DNA of 64,000 nt, taken from NCBI GenBank assembly GCA_027082925.1, contig JALWTD010000017.1, positions 310,001 through 374,000 of the forward strand, given 5' to 3'. The notes under the pieces were generated by a model. That model did no database searches. It was given only the letters and a program-made list of their open reading frames with translations, and was not told where the DNA came from. The stretch's first letter is position 1, and each line of letters starts with the position of its first letter. The position numbers were made by a program, and so were the translations under genes. Source of the stretch: Flavobacteriaceae bacterium. Lineage in GTDB: Bacteria; Bacteroidota; Bacteroidia; Flavobacteriales; Flavobacteriaceae. Below, piece after piece: positions 17,595-26,408 of the stretch.

Positions 17595-19904
17595 TTAAAA
17601 TAAATTTATTTCCAGTCCTAAATTGAATGTTCTAGGATTTCCCGGAGTATATGTTGTACTTCCCCAATCTGTAGAAGCCTTTGTTGCATAAAGTTTGTCT
17701 GCAATATTTAGTATGTTAACCCATAAATTCCAGTGTCCTTTTTTATAACCAACTCTAGTGTTAAACACATCGTATCCTTCGTAAGTTGTTGTGTTTGCAT
17801 CATCGGTAAAATAACTTCCAACATGTTGCCATTCAACACTTACTCTTAAGCCTTTAATAGCACTAGGTGTATATTTAATTTCTGCATTGTTTACCCAATC
17901 AGGTGCTCCTTTCATTTCATTACCACTATAGTCTGTTGTCGCTTCACCATCAACTATTTTTGTGACAAAATCTATGTAATAATGTTTTGAATATGATCCG
18001 CTAAATCTTAAACTAAGGTTTGTTACCGGTTTTAATTTTAATAAATATTCAACACCATAGTGTTCTGTTTCTCCCACATTTCTGTTTTCTCTAATTCTAA
18101 CAGCGCCATCTTGTACTGTTACGCTTGTTACCTCATCTTTTCCTCTTAGATAATAGGCTGCTACATCTACATATAATTTATTGTTGAATAGTTTTAACCA
18201 ACTACCTACTTCGTAATTATTAAATTTTGAAGGGTCTAATAACGGAACATCTGTGTTTCTATATAGTTCTCCAACACTAGGAGGTAAAAATCCATTGCTG
18301 TAGTTAGCATAGGTTCCTATTTGATTATTTACCTTATAAATAGCACCTAATCTTGGTGTAACTGCCGAAAATGTACTTTTTGTGTTTGGAGCTTTATAGT
18401 CTGAGGCATCTACTCCCAAACGATTTACAAAATCGTAATTAAACTGGTCTACACGTAATCCTGCACTTAATTTGAAATTATCAGATACTTGATATTCTCC
18501 AGATAAATAACCGCCAATGTTAAACAAATCAACTGCATAATTTGAAAGATAGTTTCCTGTAAGGGAGTAACTCTCGTACATTCCATCAATATTTCTATAT
18601 ACACTTGTTTCTAAGGCTTCATAGGTGTTAGGACTATAATCTAAACTAGAACCTATGCTCAACTTTCCTTTTGAAAAATTAATATTGTGTTGGGCTACAA
18701 AACCGTAACTATTAAAACTATTGTCATTCACTTGTCCCGGTGTATAGCTATCAAATGCCGCATCACTATCTATACGATATGACGGGTTTTGTTTCATTGA
18801 ATTGTCTCTGTAAATAAGTGTTAGAGAGGTGTTATTTTTTTCGTTCCAAACGTGTTTTAATGTGGAATTAAAACGCAATGCTCTTGAATCTCTATATGTA
18901 AACGTGTGATATGAGGTATAATCTTTATTTATAAATTTCGTCTCATCTAAACTACCGCTCATCTCACTAAAATATTTGATGTATGTAAGCGTATTGCTCA
19001 AGGAAGTTTTATCAGAAAATTGATGTGTTAACTTAAAAGTAATGGCATCTTTATCATAATCTCCGTAAGCTCTAATACCATCTTTTATTTGTGATTTATA
19101 TCCGCTTACATAGATGCCTGTTTTACCTACTGTTGTAGTCACTTTTGTATCCATTCTTAAGTACCCTTGATCGTTTCCTCTTATAGAAAAACTTCCCGTA
19201 GGCATTGCAGTTGGATTTGCTGTAAAAAAGTTAATAGCACCCCCTATTGCTTCACTTCCGTAAAGAGATGAGTATGGACCTCTAATTATTTCAATATTGT
19301 TTATAGCTGCCATATTCAACTCTAACAAAGCATTGTGGTTAAATACTCCTGTTGGACGAATAGGAATTCCGTCTTCTAAATACAAAAACAGGCTTTTTGT
19401 TGAAATTGGTTGACGAATTGCCATCATGTGTTGCTCGTTTCCTAAATCAACCATTAACACACCTGGTGTTTGGTTTAAAACTTGGTCTAGGCTTGATGGC
19501 TTAATAACATCTAATGTTTCAGCAGATACTGTTGAGATAGCTACCGGTACATCTTGTCGTCGTTGTTGTGTTCTTGAAGCTGAAACGACAACCTCCTCCA
19601 ATCTATTTTCCTCACTTTTGAGAAAAATAACATATTTTTTTTGGTTTGCTTTAATTTTTTGATGCTTGTAGCCTATAAAAGACACCAAAATATAATCTGA
19701 TGTTTTTATGTTTTTTAATGTAAATTCTCCTAATTCATTTGTTGTTGTCCCTCTTTGGGTATTTTCTATTAAAATGGTTGCGCCAAAAATTGGCTCTTTT
19801 GTGATATTATCTATTACTTTACCTACAATAGTGATTTCTTGGGCATATGACAATGCCACTACAAATACTAGTACTAGACTAGCAAATACAGTCTTATTAT
19901 TCAT
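17595..19904 (-). CDS. TonB-dependent receptor with carboxypeptidase-like N-terminal domain
   Basis: A 769-residue outer-membrane transporter. It has a signal peptide ending SYAQ (about 21), a CarbopepD_reg-like domain (about 24-105), a plug domain beginning near RLEEVVVSASRTQQRRQDVP, and a barrel ending LGLEINLF. IEIIRGPYSSLYGSEAIGGAINFFT is the conserved plug end. The OprC-type CxxxM motif is absent, so its substrate may differ from that of the neighbouring receptor. It lies 1 bp upstream of the BNR lipoprotein, so the two probably act together. A 192-bp gap separates it from the small Cys protein upstream. Confidence 0.88.
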   Translation of the reverse strand: MNNKTVFASLVLVFVVALSYAQEITIVGKVIDNITKEPIFGATILIENTQRGTTTNELGEFTLKNIKTSDYILVSFIGYKHQKIKANQKKYVIFLKSEENRLEEVVVSASRTQQRRQDVPVAISTVSAETLDVIKPSSLDQVLNQTPGVLMVDLGNEQHMMAIRQPISTKSLFLYLEDGIPIRPTGVFNHNALLELNMAAINNIEIIRGPYSSLYGSEAIGGAINFFTANPTAMPTGSFSIRGNDQGYLRMDTKVTTTVGKTGIYVSGYKSQIKDGIRAYGDYDKDAITFKLTHQFSDKTSLSNTLTYIKYFSEMSGSLDETKFINKDYTSYHTFTYRDSRALRFNSTLKHVWNEKNNTSLTLIYRDNSMKQNPSYRIDSDAAFDSYTPGQVNDNSFNSYGFVAQHNINFSKGKLSIGSSLDYSPNTYEALETSVYRNIDGMYESYSLTGNYLSNYAVDLFNIGGYLSGEYQVSDNFKLSAGLRVDQFNYDFVNRLGVDASDYKAPNTKSTFSAVTPRLGAIYKVNNQIGTYANYSNGFLPPSVGELYRNTDVPLLDPSKFNNYEVGSWLKLFNNKLYVDVAAYYLRGKDEVTSVTVQDGAVRIRENRNVGETEHYGVEYLLKLKPVTNLSLRFSGSYSKHYYIDFVTKIVDGEATTDYSGNEMKGAPDWVNNAEIKYTPSAIKGLRVSVEWQHVGSYFTDDANTTTYEGYDVFNTRVGYKKGHWNLWVNILNIADKLYATKASTDWGSTTYTPGNPRTFNLGLEINLF

Positions 19905-20096
19905 TGAATAAATTTTTGAACCTAACCGCTCTTATTTTAGCGATTACAGCATTATTAGTTATTAATATTTACAGGAAGGAAACCTAGGCATATTGAATAC
20001 CTTAGATAAAGGTTACTAAACAATATACAACACATCCAAAGTTGTACGTTGGTACAAATCCGGTGTTTTAAAAAGGTTTCAATAAAAAAGGGAGAA
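19905..20096. other. 192-bp leader between the small Cys-rich protein gene and the TonB receptor gene
   Basis: No convincing gene, tRNA or known riboswitch consensus is visible. A Cys-containing 68-codon frame on the minus strand overlaps the 3' end of the upstream gene in another frame and looks spurious. The interval may hold an internal promoter or a leader for the receptor gene. Confidence 0.4.
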
Positions 20097-20474
20097 TTAT
20101 GCTTGTGGAGGTTGCAAAATTGAAAACAGGTACTCTTGCTCCGATTCTTGAACAATAACACGTATACTGTTTGTATTATCTTGAAAAGGTTTAAGCTTAT
20201 AACTAAAATTGTCTAGCGTACTAATAGGATAGTCTTTAAAACTTATTGAAGGTATTGTAGATTTGTGGTCGTGAGTGTCTCCATTTACCTTTTTTAATTG
20301 TTTTTCGAGGTAACACTTCCCATTACACTCCAAATAAGGTTTATCTCTATTTTCACAAAGTACCGCTGCAATATATTCGTAATTTGCATAGTATTCAATC
20401 AATGGAACAAGTGGACGTACCATTGCCAAAAGGTATAAGAGGTAAAAAAATATGCCTAAAATTTGGTTTCTCAC
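20097..20474 (-). CDS. Small Cys-containing membrane-anchored protein of unknown function
   Basis: A 125-residue protein starting with GTG. One hydrophobic helix (about 4-28) is followed by a conserved-looking segment with Cys40, Cys50 and Cys54 (LCENRDKPYLECNGKCYLEKQL) and then HDH at 68-70. The three Cys plus His pattern could bind a metal, most likely copper given the downstream OprC-like receptor. I recognise this as a type of short protein often found beside TonB receptor genes in Flavobacteriaceae, but no function has been assigned. It leads the leftward cluster and has its own candidate -7 box. Confidence 0.65.
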   Translation of the reverse strand: MRNQILGIFFYLLYLLAMVRPLVPLIEYYANYEYIAAVLCENRDKPYLECNGKCYLEKQLKKVNGDTHDHKSTIPSISFKDYPISTLDNFSYKLKPFQDNTNSIRVIVQESEQEYLFSILQPPQA

Positions 20475-20494
20475 ACTATGCTTATTTTACAGGA

Positions 20495-20502
20495 CAAATT
20501 TA
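20495..20502 (-). promoter_or_regulatory. Putative -7 element of the copper-type operon
   Basis: On the minus strand TAAATTTG is a perfect match to TAnnTTTG, 21 bp before the GTG start of the small Cys protein. A -33 box is unclear. It lies in the 58-bp gap after menA. Confidence 0.45.
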
Positions 20503-20532
20503 TCTTTTTTATTTTATTTTGAAAAGAAAAAA

Positions 20533-21426
20533 CTATAAAATTTGTCCTATTCCAAATAAAAACGCAAACAAAAAAGTACTTAGAGCTACTTTTTTAAGTT
20601 CTGCGTCTAATAATTTAAAATCTTTATTTTTAGAAACTACCCAAATGTGTTTTATAAATGGAATAAAAGATAAGAATACTATTAATTGATATGCACTTTT
20701 ATAATGAAGTACAACATACCAAACAGAAGATAGCATTCCTAGTAATAAAATAACGTAATGGTATTGTTTTGCAAATGTAGCTCCCAGTTTAACAACCAGT
20801 GTTTTTTTATTTGATAAGGCATCTGATTTTTGGTCTCTCATATTGTTTAAATTTAATACAGCAACACTAAACAAACCTATGCTTATTGCAGGAAGAAAAA
20901 CAGCTAATTCTAATTTTTTTGTATACAAAAAATATGTACCGCAAACGCTTAACAGCCCAAAAAAGAGAAACACAAAAACATCTCCCAATCCGTTATATCC
21001 GTAAGCTTTTTTACCAACAGTATATTTAATTGCCGCAACAATACTTGCTATTCCTAAAATAAAAAACACTACCGAATACAAAAAATGATCTTTCCCAAAA
21101 GAAAAGTATATTAATAAAAGAGCGACTATTATTGTTATAAATGAAGTAATTTTAATAGCATGTAGCATTTGCTCTGGAGTAATTTGCCCACTTTGTATCG
21201 CCCGCTCAGGACCAATTCTATTATTATTATCTGTCCCTTTTACACCATCTCCATAATCATTTGCAAAATTTGATACAATTTGAAATCCAATAGTAGTAAG
21301 CAATGCCAATAAGCATATTTTTATGTCAAAGCTTCCTTTAGAGGCTGCTAAAAAAGAACCTGCAATAATTCCCGACAAAGATAATGGCAATGTACGCAGT
21401 CTCGCTGCTTTAATCCAGTGTTTCAC
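20533..21426 (-). CDS. menA: 1,4-Dihydroxy-2-naphthoate polyprenyltransferase
   Basis: MenA prenylates DHNA in the inner membrane to make demethylmenaquinone. The 297 residues contain about nine hydrophobic segments. The UbiA-superfamily Asp-rich motif appears as NDYGDGVKGTDNNNRIGPERA (about 55-75), which binds prenyl diphosphate through Mg2+; the second motif is NMRDQKSD. The start is GTG, giving MKHWIKAARLRTLPLS, the normal family N-terminus. It is separated from menC/menE by about 9 kb. Confidence 0.94.
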   Translation of the reverse strand: MKHWIKAARLRTLPLSLSGIIAGSFLAASKGSFDIKICLLALLTTIGFQIVSNFANDYGDGVKGTDNNNRIGPERAIQSGQITPEQMLHAIKITSFITIIVALLLIYFSFGKDHFLYSVVFFILGIASIVAAIKYTVGKKAYGYNGLGDVFVFLFFGLLSVCGTYFLYTKKLELAVFLPAISIGLFSVAVLNLNNMRDQKSDALSNKKTLVVKLGATFAKQYHYVILLLGMLSSVWYVVLHYKSAYQLIVFLSFIPFIKHIWVVSKNKDFKLLDAELKKVALSTFLFAFLFGIGQIL

Positions 21427-21449
21427 TACTCTCTACTTTTTCGAAAACA

Positions 21450-22229
21450 CTAAAGGTCTTCAGCATTTGCTATAAGTTCTGCAATATCTAAAACTTCTAT
21501 TTCATTTTCCTTTTCTGTTGCCTTTACACCATCTGTAATCATTGTATTACAAAATGGACAACCCGTTGCTATAATATTTGGTTGTGTTTCAATAGCTTCT
21601 TCGGTACGTTCTATAAAAATTTCTTTATCACCTTTTTCAGCTTCTTTAAACATTTGAGCACCTCCTGCGCCACAACACAATCCGTTTGTTTTACAACGCT
21701 TCATCTCAACCAATTCTGCATCTAGTTTTTTAATAAGATCTCTTGGTGCTTCATAAACATCATTGGCTCTTCCTAAATAACATGGGTCGTGAAACGTAAT
21801 TCGTTTTCCTTCAAACTTTCCTCCTTCAATCGTAATTTTACCTTGATCTAACAATGATTTTAGAAGTTCTGTATGATGAACTACTTGGTAAGTTCCTCCA
21901 AGCTCAGGATACTCATTTTTTAAAGTGTTAAAGCAGTGCGGGCAAGCAGTTACTATTTTTTTTACCTCATAAGCATTTAGCACTTCAATATTTGTCATTG
22001 CTTGCATTTGAAATAAAAATTCGTTTCCTGCTCGTTTTGCAGGGTCACCGGTACAGCTTTCTTCTGTTCCTAAAACTGCAAATTCTACATTTGCTTTGTT
22101 TAAAATTTTTACAAAAGCTTTGGTTATTTTTTTTGCTCTATCATCAAAACTACCGGCACATCCAACCCAAAACAAAACCTCAGGTTGTTTTCCTTGTGCC
22201 ATCATTTCGGCCATTGTTGGTACATTCAT
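21450..22229 (-). CDS. CCG-domain (Fe-S)-binding protein, HdrB/LutA-like
   Basis: A 259-residue protein with two Cys-rich CCG domains, each of the CX31-39CCX35-36CXXC type found in heterodisulfide reductase HdrB, GlpC and LutA. Visible Cys clusters include WVGCAGSFD, TACPHCFNTL, CKTNGLCCGAGGAQM and ATGCPFCNTM. These bind a noncubane or [4Fe-4S] cluster. It is two genes downstream of a membrane Fe-S protein (22719-24041) that resembles HdrC/HdrE-type partners. Together they probably form a membrane electron-transfer complex whose substrate is unknown. Confidence 0.85.
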   Translation of the reverse strand: MNVPTMAEMMAQGKQPEVLFWVGCAGSFDDRAKKITKAFVKILNKANVEFAVLGTEESCTGDPAKRAGNEFLFQMQAMTNIEVLNAYEVKKIVTACPHCFNTLKNEYPELGGTYQVVHHTELLKSLLDQGKITIEGGKFEGKRITFHDPCYLGRANDVYEAPRDLIKKLDAELVEMKRCKTNGLCCGAGGAQMFKEAEKGDKEIFIERTEEAIETQPNIIATGCPFCNTMITDGVKATEKENEIEVLDIAELIANAEDL

Positions 22230-22249
22230 CCTAAAATATTTTAATTTAA

Positions 22250-22696
22250 TTACTTGTGGTTTCCGTCATCAAAAACCTCAATTGTAACTTCTTTTTCTAC
22301 TAAATCAGTAAACTTTCCTCTATATCTTGTAGCTTTAACTAAGTGATTATCTATCCAATGGTAATTTCCTCCTCTTGGTTTTCCCATAAGTAGGCTATGG
22401 TATTTAAATCCGTGTTTTTTAAGCCACGTTTCTGTATATGCTCTGTGTTCTTCTGTTCGAGAGGTAAAAAAGCAAATTACATGACCTTCATCATACCATT
22501 TATTAAGCGTTCTTAAAGCGTCGGGATATACTTTTGCTGTAAGCATACGCTCTGGTTCTTCATTTGGAATATCGTCACAAATTGTTCCATCAATATCTAT
22601 CAAATAATTTTTAATTCCTTCAGGTAAAATTGGACTAATGTGTAATCCTCCCTCTACTTTATCATGCAACAGTTTTTCTACGTCTTCTTTTTTCAT
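22250..22696 (-). CDS. Small HAD-superfamily hydrolase
   Basis: A 148-residue HAD-like protein. Motif I is IDIDGTICDD (about 33-42), with the nucleophile and acid Asp residues in DxDxT. The motif II candidate is FFTSRTEEHR, and an acidic pair occurs near KFTDLVEKE or VFDDGN. Homologues in flavobacterial genomes lie inside the same Fe-S protein cluster and are sometimes labelled phosphoheptose isomerase without support. It sits 20-23 bp from each Fe-S gene. The substrate is unknown. Confidence 0.75.
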   Translation of the reverse strand: MKKEDVEKLLHDKVEGGLHISPILPEGIKNYLIDIDGTICDDIPNEEPERMLTAKVYPDALRTLNKWYDEGHVICFFTSRTEEHRAYTETWLKKHGFKYHSLLMGKPRGGNYHWIDNHLVKATRYRGKFTDLVEKEVTIEVFDDGNHK

Positions 22697-22718
22697 TATT
22701 AAAGGTTTAGTGTTATTT

Positions 22719-24041
22719 CTATTCGTCTTTCCAATTTAATCTATCCATTTGATTGTATTGCCATGGAGCTCCATTATTTTCAATATTGGTCATCATCATA
22801 TTTAGTTCTTGAGGTGCCGCCGACTGTTCCATGACTAAGTATCGGCGCAAATCAATAATAATTGACAATGGATCTATATTTACCGGACATTCTTCTACGC
22901 ACGCATTACAACTAGTACACGCCCAAATTTCTTCAGGAGAAATATAATCGTTTAACAATTGTTTTCCGTCTTCAACAAAAGCACCGTTTTTATCTATATT
23001 AGCACCTACTTCTTCTAACCTATCTCTTGTTTTCATCATAATAGCTCTTGGAGATAGTTCTTTACCTGTTTGGTTTGCCGGACATGAAGAAGTACATCGA
23101 CCACACTCTGTACAGGTGTAAGCATTCATTAGCTGTACCCAGTTTAAATCGGTTACGTCACTAGCACCAAATTTATCAGGAACATCTTCATTTGCTGTTT
23201 CTGGAGCTGCTGCAAAAGGGTCTGCATTTGGATCAAGCATCATTTTTACCTCATTGGTTACCGCTTCTAGGTTGTTAAATTTTCCTTTCGGATTTAAATT
23301 GGCAAAATAAGTGTTTGGAAATGCTAATAAAATATGTAAGTGTTTAGAATAGTATAGGTAATTTAAAAAGATAAAAATTCCTATTATGTGTAGCCACCAA
23401 GCACCGCGTTCTAACAATACTAAAGTATGAATATCTTGAGGTAACCAAGCTGCTATAAAATGACTGATTGGAAAGTTACCGGCTTTTATATAATGCTCGG
23501 CACCTAGTTGTTGTAAGCTATAGTCTGATGCGTTCATTATTAAAAACAAACTCATTAGCACCATTTCAAAGTATAAAATATACAATGCATCATTCTTAGG
23601 CCAACCCTTCATTTCTTTATTCCAAAAACGAGGAATTTGTAATATCATACGGCGTGTCCAAAAAATAATAACTGAAATTAACACTAAAAAAGCTAAAATC
23701 TCAAAAGCTCCTATTAAAACATCGTATATGCTACCTGCAACAGATAAAACCCTGTGTGTACCAAAAAGTCCATCTATAATTATTTCAATAACTTCTATAT
23801 TAATAATAATAAATCCTACATACACAATAACGTGTAATATTCCTGCTACCGGACGCTTTACCATTTTTGACTGTCCCAAGGCAATCATTGCCATATTTTT
23901 CCATCTTTCAGAAGGATTGTCATTACGGTCAATGTCTTTTCCTAATTTAATATTTCGAATTATTTTTTGGATGTTTTTAACAAAAAAACCAATTCCTACA
24001 AGTAGTAAAGCTGCAAATAATATATTATCAATATAGTCCAT
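22719..24041 (-). CDS. Membrane-anchored dicluster Fe-S protein (HdrE/HdrC- or NarI-like fusion)
   Basis: A 440-residue protein in two parts. Residues 1-270 hold about five or six transmembrane helices resembling the cytochrome b-like membrane subunits of Hdr/Dsr complexes. The C-terminal part carries two [4Fe-4S] motifs, CTECGRCTSSCP (about 315-326) and CTSCNACVEECP (about 378-389). The combination suggests menaquinone-linked electron transfer to the CCG-domain protein encoded downstream. It lies in a leftward run amidase-MlaD-FeS-HAD-CCG, a recurrent flavobacterial order. Confidence 0.83.
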   Translation of the reverse strand: MDYIDNILFAALLLVGIGFFVKNIQKIIRNIKLGKDIDRNDNPSERWKNMAMIALGQSKMVKRPVAGILHVIVYVGFIIINIEVIEIIIDGLFGTHRVLSVAGSIYDVLIGAFEILAFLVLISVIIFWTRRMILQIPRFWNKEMKGWPKNDALYILYFEMVLMSLFLIMNASDYSLQQLGAEHYIKAGNFPISHFIAAWLPQDIHTLVLLERGAWWLHIIGIFIFLNYLYYSKHLHILLAFPNTYFANLNPKGKFNNLEAVTNEVKMMLDPNADPFAAAPETANEDVPDKFGASDVTDLNWVQLMNAYTCTECGRCTSSCPANQTGKELSPRAIMMKTRDRLEEVGANIDKNGAFVEDGKQLLNDYISPEEIWACTSCNACVEECPVNIDPLSIIIDLRRYLVMEQSAAPQELNMMMTNIENNGAPWQYNQMDRLNWKDE

Positions 24042-24082
24042 AATATTCTTAATAGATGATTTTAATTACATTCATCAAGTTG

Positions 24083-25036
24083 TTAATTTTCTTTTTCAGG
24101 CTTATATCCTTTATCTTTTTTTCCGAATAATGAAAAATGAACAAATCGTTTAGGATGAAGTTTCATTTCTCTTAATAGTTCTTCCAATTCTTTTGATGCA
24201 TTGGTTAGGTTTTCATACATTCCTTCGTCTTTCAGTAACTTCCCTAACGAACCGTCTCCTGCTTCTACTCCTGCCAAAATTTTATTTAGATTGGTAACTG
24301 TTGTTTCTAAATTTTTAACAGTGGTTACTAAATTTGATTTTACCAAAGAATCGGACAAAATTGCCAAATTTCCTGTCATTGTTTCTACATTATCAAGTGT
24401 ATTGGCTAGTTTTATTTCGTTCTTTTTAAGAAGTACGTCAACCGATTCTGAAATATTTTTGAAATTTTTAATGGTTTCATTTAAATGTGTAATACTAGAC
24501 TTTATATTATTTCTACTTTTAGCATTAATGATATCTTTTAGTCCTGCCATTAAAGAATCGGCACTTACTATCACATTTTCTACTTTTGCTTGAAGTGGAT
24601 TTAATTTTTCTGAAACCGATGAGAATATATCCGATTCTATTTCTCCTTTTAGAAAATCTCCAGACTTTGCTATTTCTCCTTCGTATGAAGGAACTATAGC
24701 TAGTGATTTACCGCCCATTAAACTTGTATTGTATATTTTAGCAATGCTTTTTTTTGAAAATTCAAAATCGTTTTCTACACTAAATTCGACAATAAGATTT
24801 CCTCTTTTTTTCTTGTCTTTAGAAAATTCGATATTGATTACTTTTCCAACATTAACGCCGTTTATGGTAACAGCACTTGAGGTAGTAAGCCCTTGAACAT
24901 TGGCGTATTCTGTTTTAAATGTACGAAGAGGACCATCAAACAAATTAAGTCCTTTCATATAATTATATCCCCAAATAAATAGGACTATAATTAAAATTGC
25001 TACAATTCCTGTTTTTAATTCTCTTGTTATTTTCAA
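24083..25036 (-). CDS. MlaD/MCE-domain lipid transport protein
   Basis: A 317-residue MCE protein of the type that ferries phospholipids between membranes. One N-terminal transmembrane helix (about 9-27) anchors it to the inner membrane facing the periplasm. The MCE domain follows at about 35-115 (YANVQGLTTSSAVTINGVNVGKV). The remainder is predicted coiled coil and helical, typical of the C-terminal region of these hexamers. MlaE/MlaF-type ABC genes are not adjacent. It starts 56 bp downstream of the amidase gene. Confidence 0.88.
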   Translation of the reverse strand: MKITRELKTGIVAILIIVLFIWGYNYMKGLNLFDGPLRTFKTEYANVQGLTTSSAVTINGVNVGKVINIEFSKDKKKRGNLIVEFSVENDFEFSKKSIAKIYNTSLMGGKSLAIVPSYEGEIAKSGDFLKGEIESDIFSSVSEKLNPLQAKVENVIVSADSLMAGLKDIINAKSRNNIKSSITHLNETIKNFKNISESVDVLLKKNEIKLANTLDNVETMTGNLAILSDSLVKSNLVTTVKNLETTVTNLNKILAGVEAGDGSLGKLLKDEGMYENLTNASKELEELLREMKLHPKRFVHFSLFGKKDKGYKPEKEN

Positions 25037-25092
25037 AACATACTATTTTATAGTAGCAATATTACTAATTATTTTTGTGAGTAATAAACAAA

Positions 25093-26217
25093 CTAGCTAC
25101 GATTTTTTAAAACATTTGTTACAGATATTCTTTTTCCATTTTTAAATGCTACTATAAATGCTGAAGTGTAACCTTTTGATTTTGCTAGTTGTAGTATTTC
25201 TTTTATTTTAGTGTAGTTTGAAGTTGAGCCAATATAATATTTATAGGTTTTTCCTATTTTTATTCTTTCTATATTTTTTAAGCCTTTAAAATTATACGGT
25301 TTTGTGGCTAATTTTCTAGGTCCTGAAGCTATTTGCACCTTAAACTGAACATTTTTATACTTTTTTTGCGGAGTTGTTTTTGGTTTTTGAACAATTACCC
25401 TATCTGGCTCAACCGTATTTAGTTCTAACTGGTGTTTATATTTTAAAATTCCTTCAAAAATAAATTTAGACATTTGCAATTGCCCTTTTTTTGAATTTAA
25501 AAAAGCACTCTCTGATTTGTTAGTTATAAAGCCTGTTTCTACCAAAACACTTGGCATATATGTTTGGTGTAAAACTACAAATCCGGCTTGCTTAACACCT
25601 CTGTTTTTCCGTTTTAATTTATTTGTTAGCATTTCTTGAATAATGCTAGCTAATTGAATACTTTGATCTAAGTATTCTTCTTGTAACAGCGTTAATCCAA
25701 TAATTGATTCCGGAGAATTTGGGTCAAAACCTTTGTAGTTAACTTCATAATTATCTTCTAATAAAATAACCGCATTCTCGGCTTTTGCTACTTCAAAATT
25801 TTGCCTGTTTGCATGTGTTCCAAGCACCCAAGTTTCAGTACCGTATGCTTGTGTGTAGTGTCCGTTACAATGTATAGAAATAAACAAATCTGCATCTGCT
25901 TTATTTGCAATTCTTCCTCGCTCTTTTAATTCAATAAAAACATCCGTTTTTCGGGTATAAATAACTCTAATGTCTTTTTCTTTTTCTAGTAATTTACCTA
26001 TTTGAAGAACTATTTTTAAAGCTATATCTTTCTCTCTTACTTTTTTGTAGCCTATTTTTCCGGGATCTTTCCCTCCATGTCCTGCATCTAAAACAACTAC
26101 AAATTCTTTTTTTTGAGCAAATATTGAAAAGGAATTACAAACACTTAGTATAAAAAACACTAAAATAAAGCTGAATTTCGTTGTAATCTTAATTTTAGAA
26201 AGGAGTTGTGAGTTCAT
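25093..26217 (-). CDS. N-acetylmuramoyl-L-alanine amidase (Amidase_3)
   Basis: A periplasmic zinc amidase that cleaves peptidoglycan between MurNAc and the stem peptide. The ATG at 26217 gives a signal peptide ending around FSIFAQ. Zinc ligands are visible in VLDAGHGGKDPG (His), KAENAVILLEDNY (Glu region) and ISIHCNGHY (His); the catalytic Glu is in VLVETGFITN. A C-terminal basic region (about 290-375) resembles a SPOR-like domain. It is divergent from lptD across about 190 bp. Confidence 0.92.
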   Translation of the reverse strand: MNSQLLSKIKITTKFSFILVFFILSVCNSFSIFAQKKEFVVVLDAGHGGKDPGKIGYKKVREKDIALKIVLQIGKLLEKEKDIRVIYTRKTDVFIELKERGRIANKADADLFISIHCNGHYTQAYGTETWVLGTHANRQNFEVAKAENAVILLEDNYEVNYKGFDPNSPESIIGLTLLQEEYLDQSIQLASIIQEMLTNKLKRKNRGVKQAGFVVLHQTYMPSVLVETGFITNKSESAFLNSKKGQLQMSKFIFEGILKYKHQLELNTVEPDRVIVQKPKTTPQKKYKNVQFKVQIASGPRKLATKPYNFKGLKNIERIKIGKTYKYYIGSTSNYTKIKEILQLAKSKGYTSAFIVAFKNGKRISVTNVLKNRS

Positions 26218-26408
26218 CAATAATTTTAATTATTTTTGGCATCTGTTATTTGGTGGTACAAATATTGAGCCATACATTTACAATCGAATTAACGGTTGAT
26301 TAATCTTAAGCTAATTTAAAAAAACTTATACTATCAGCCCAATTAATATGGTATTTTTTAAAATATTTAGGTATTAAAGCAAACGGTCGTAAAATACATA
26401 TTCTTTTT

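Noticed and set aside
19955-20161. Cys-rich 68-codon frame on the minus strand between the small Cys protein and the TonB receptor
   Set aside because: Tempting as a copper protein, but it overlaps the 3' end of the upstream gene in another frame and shows no membrane or export signal.
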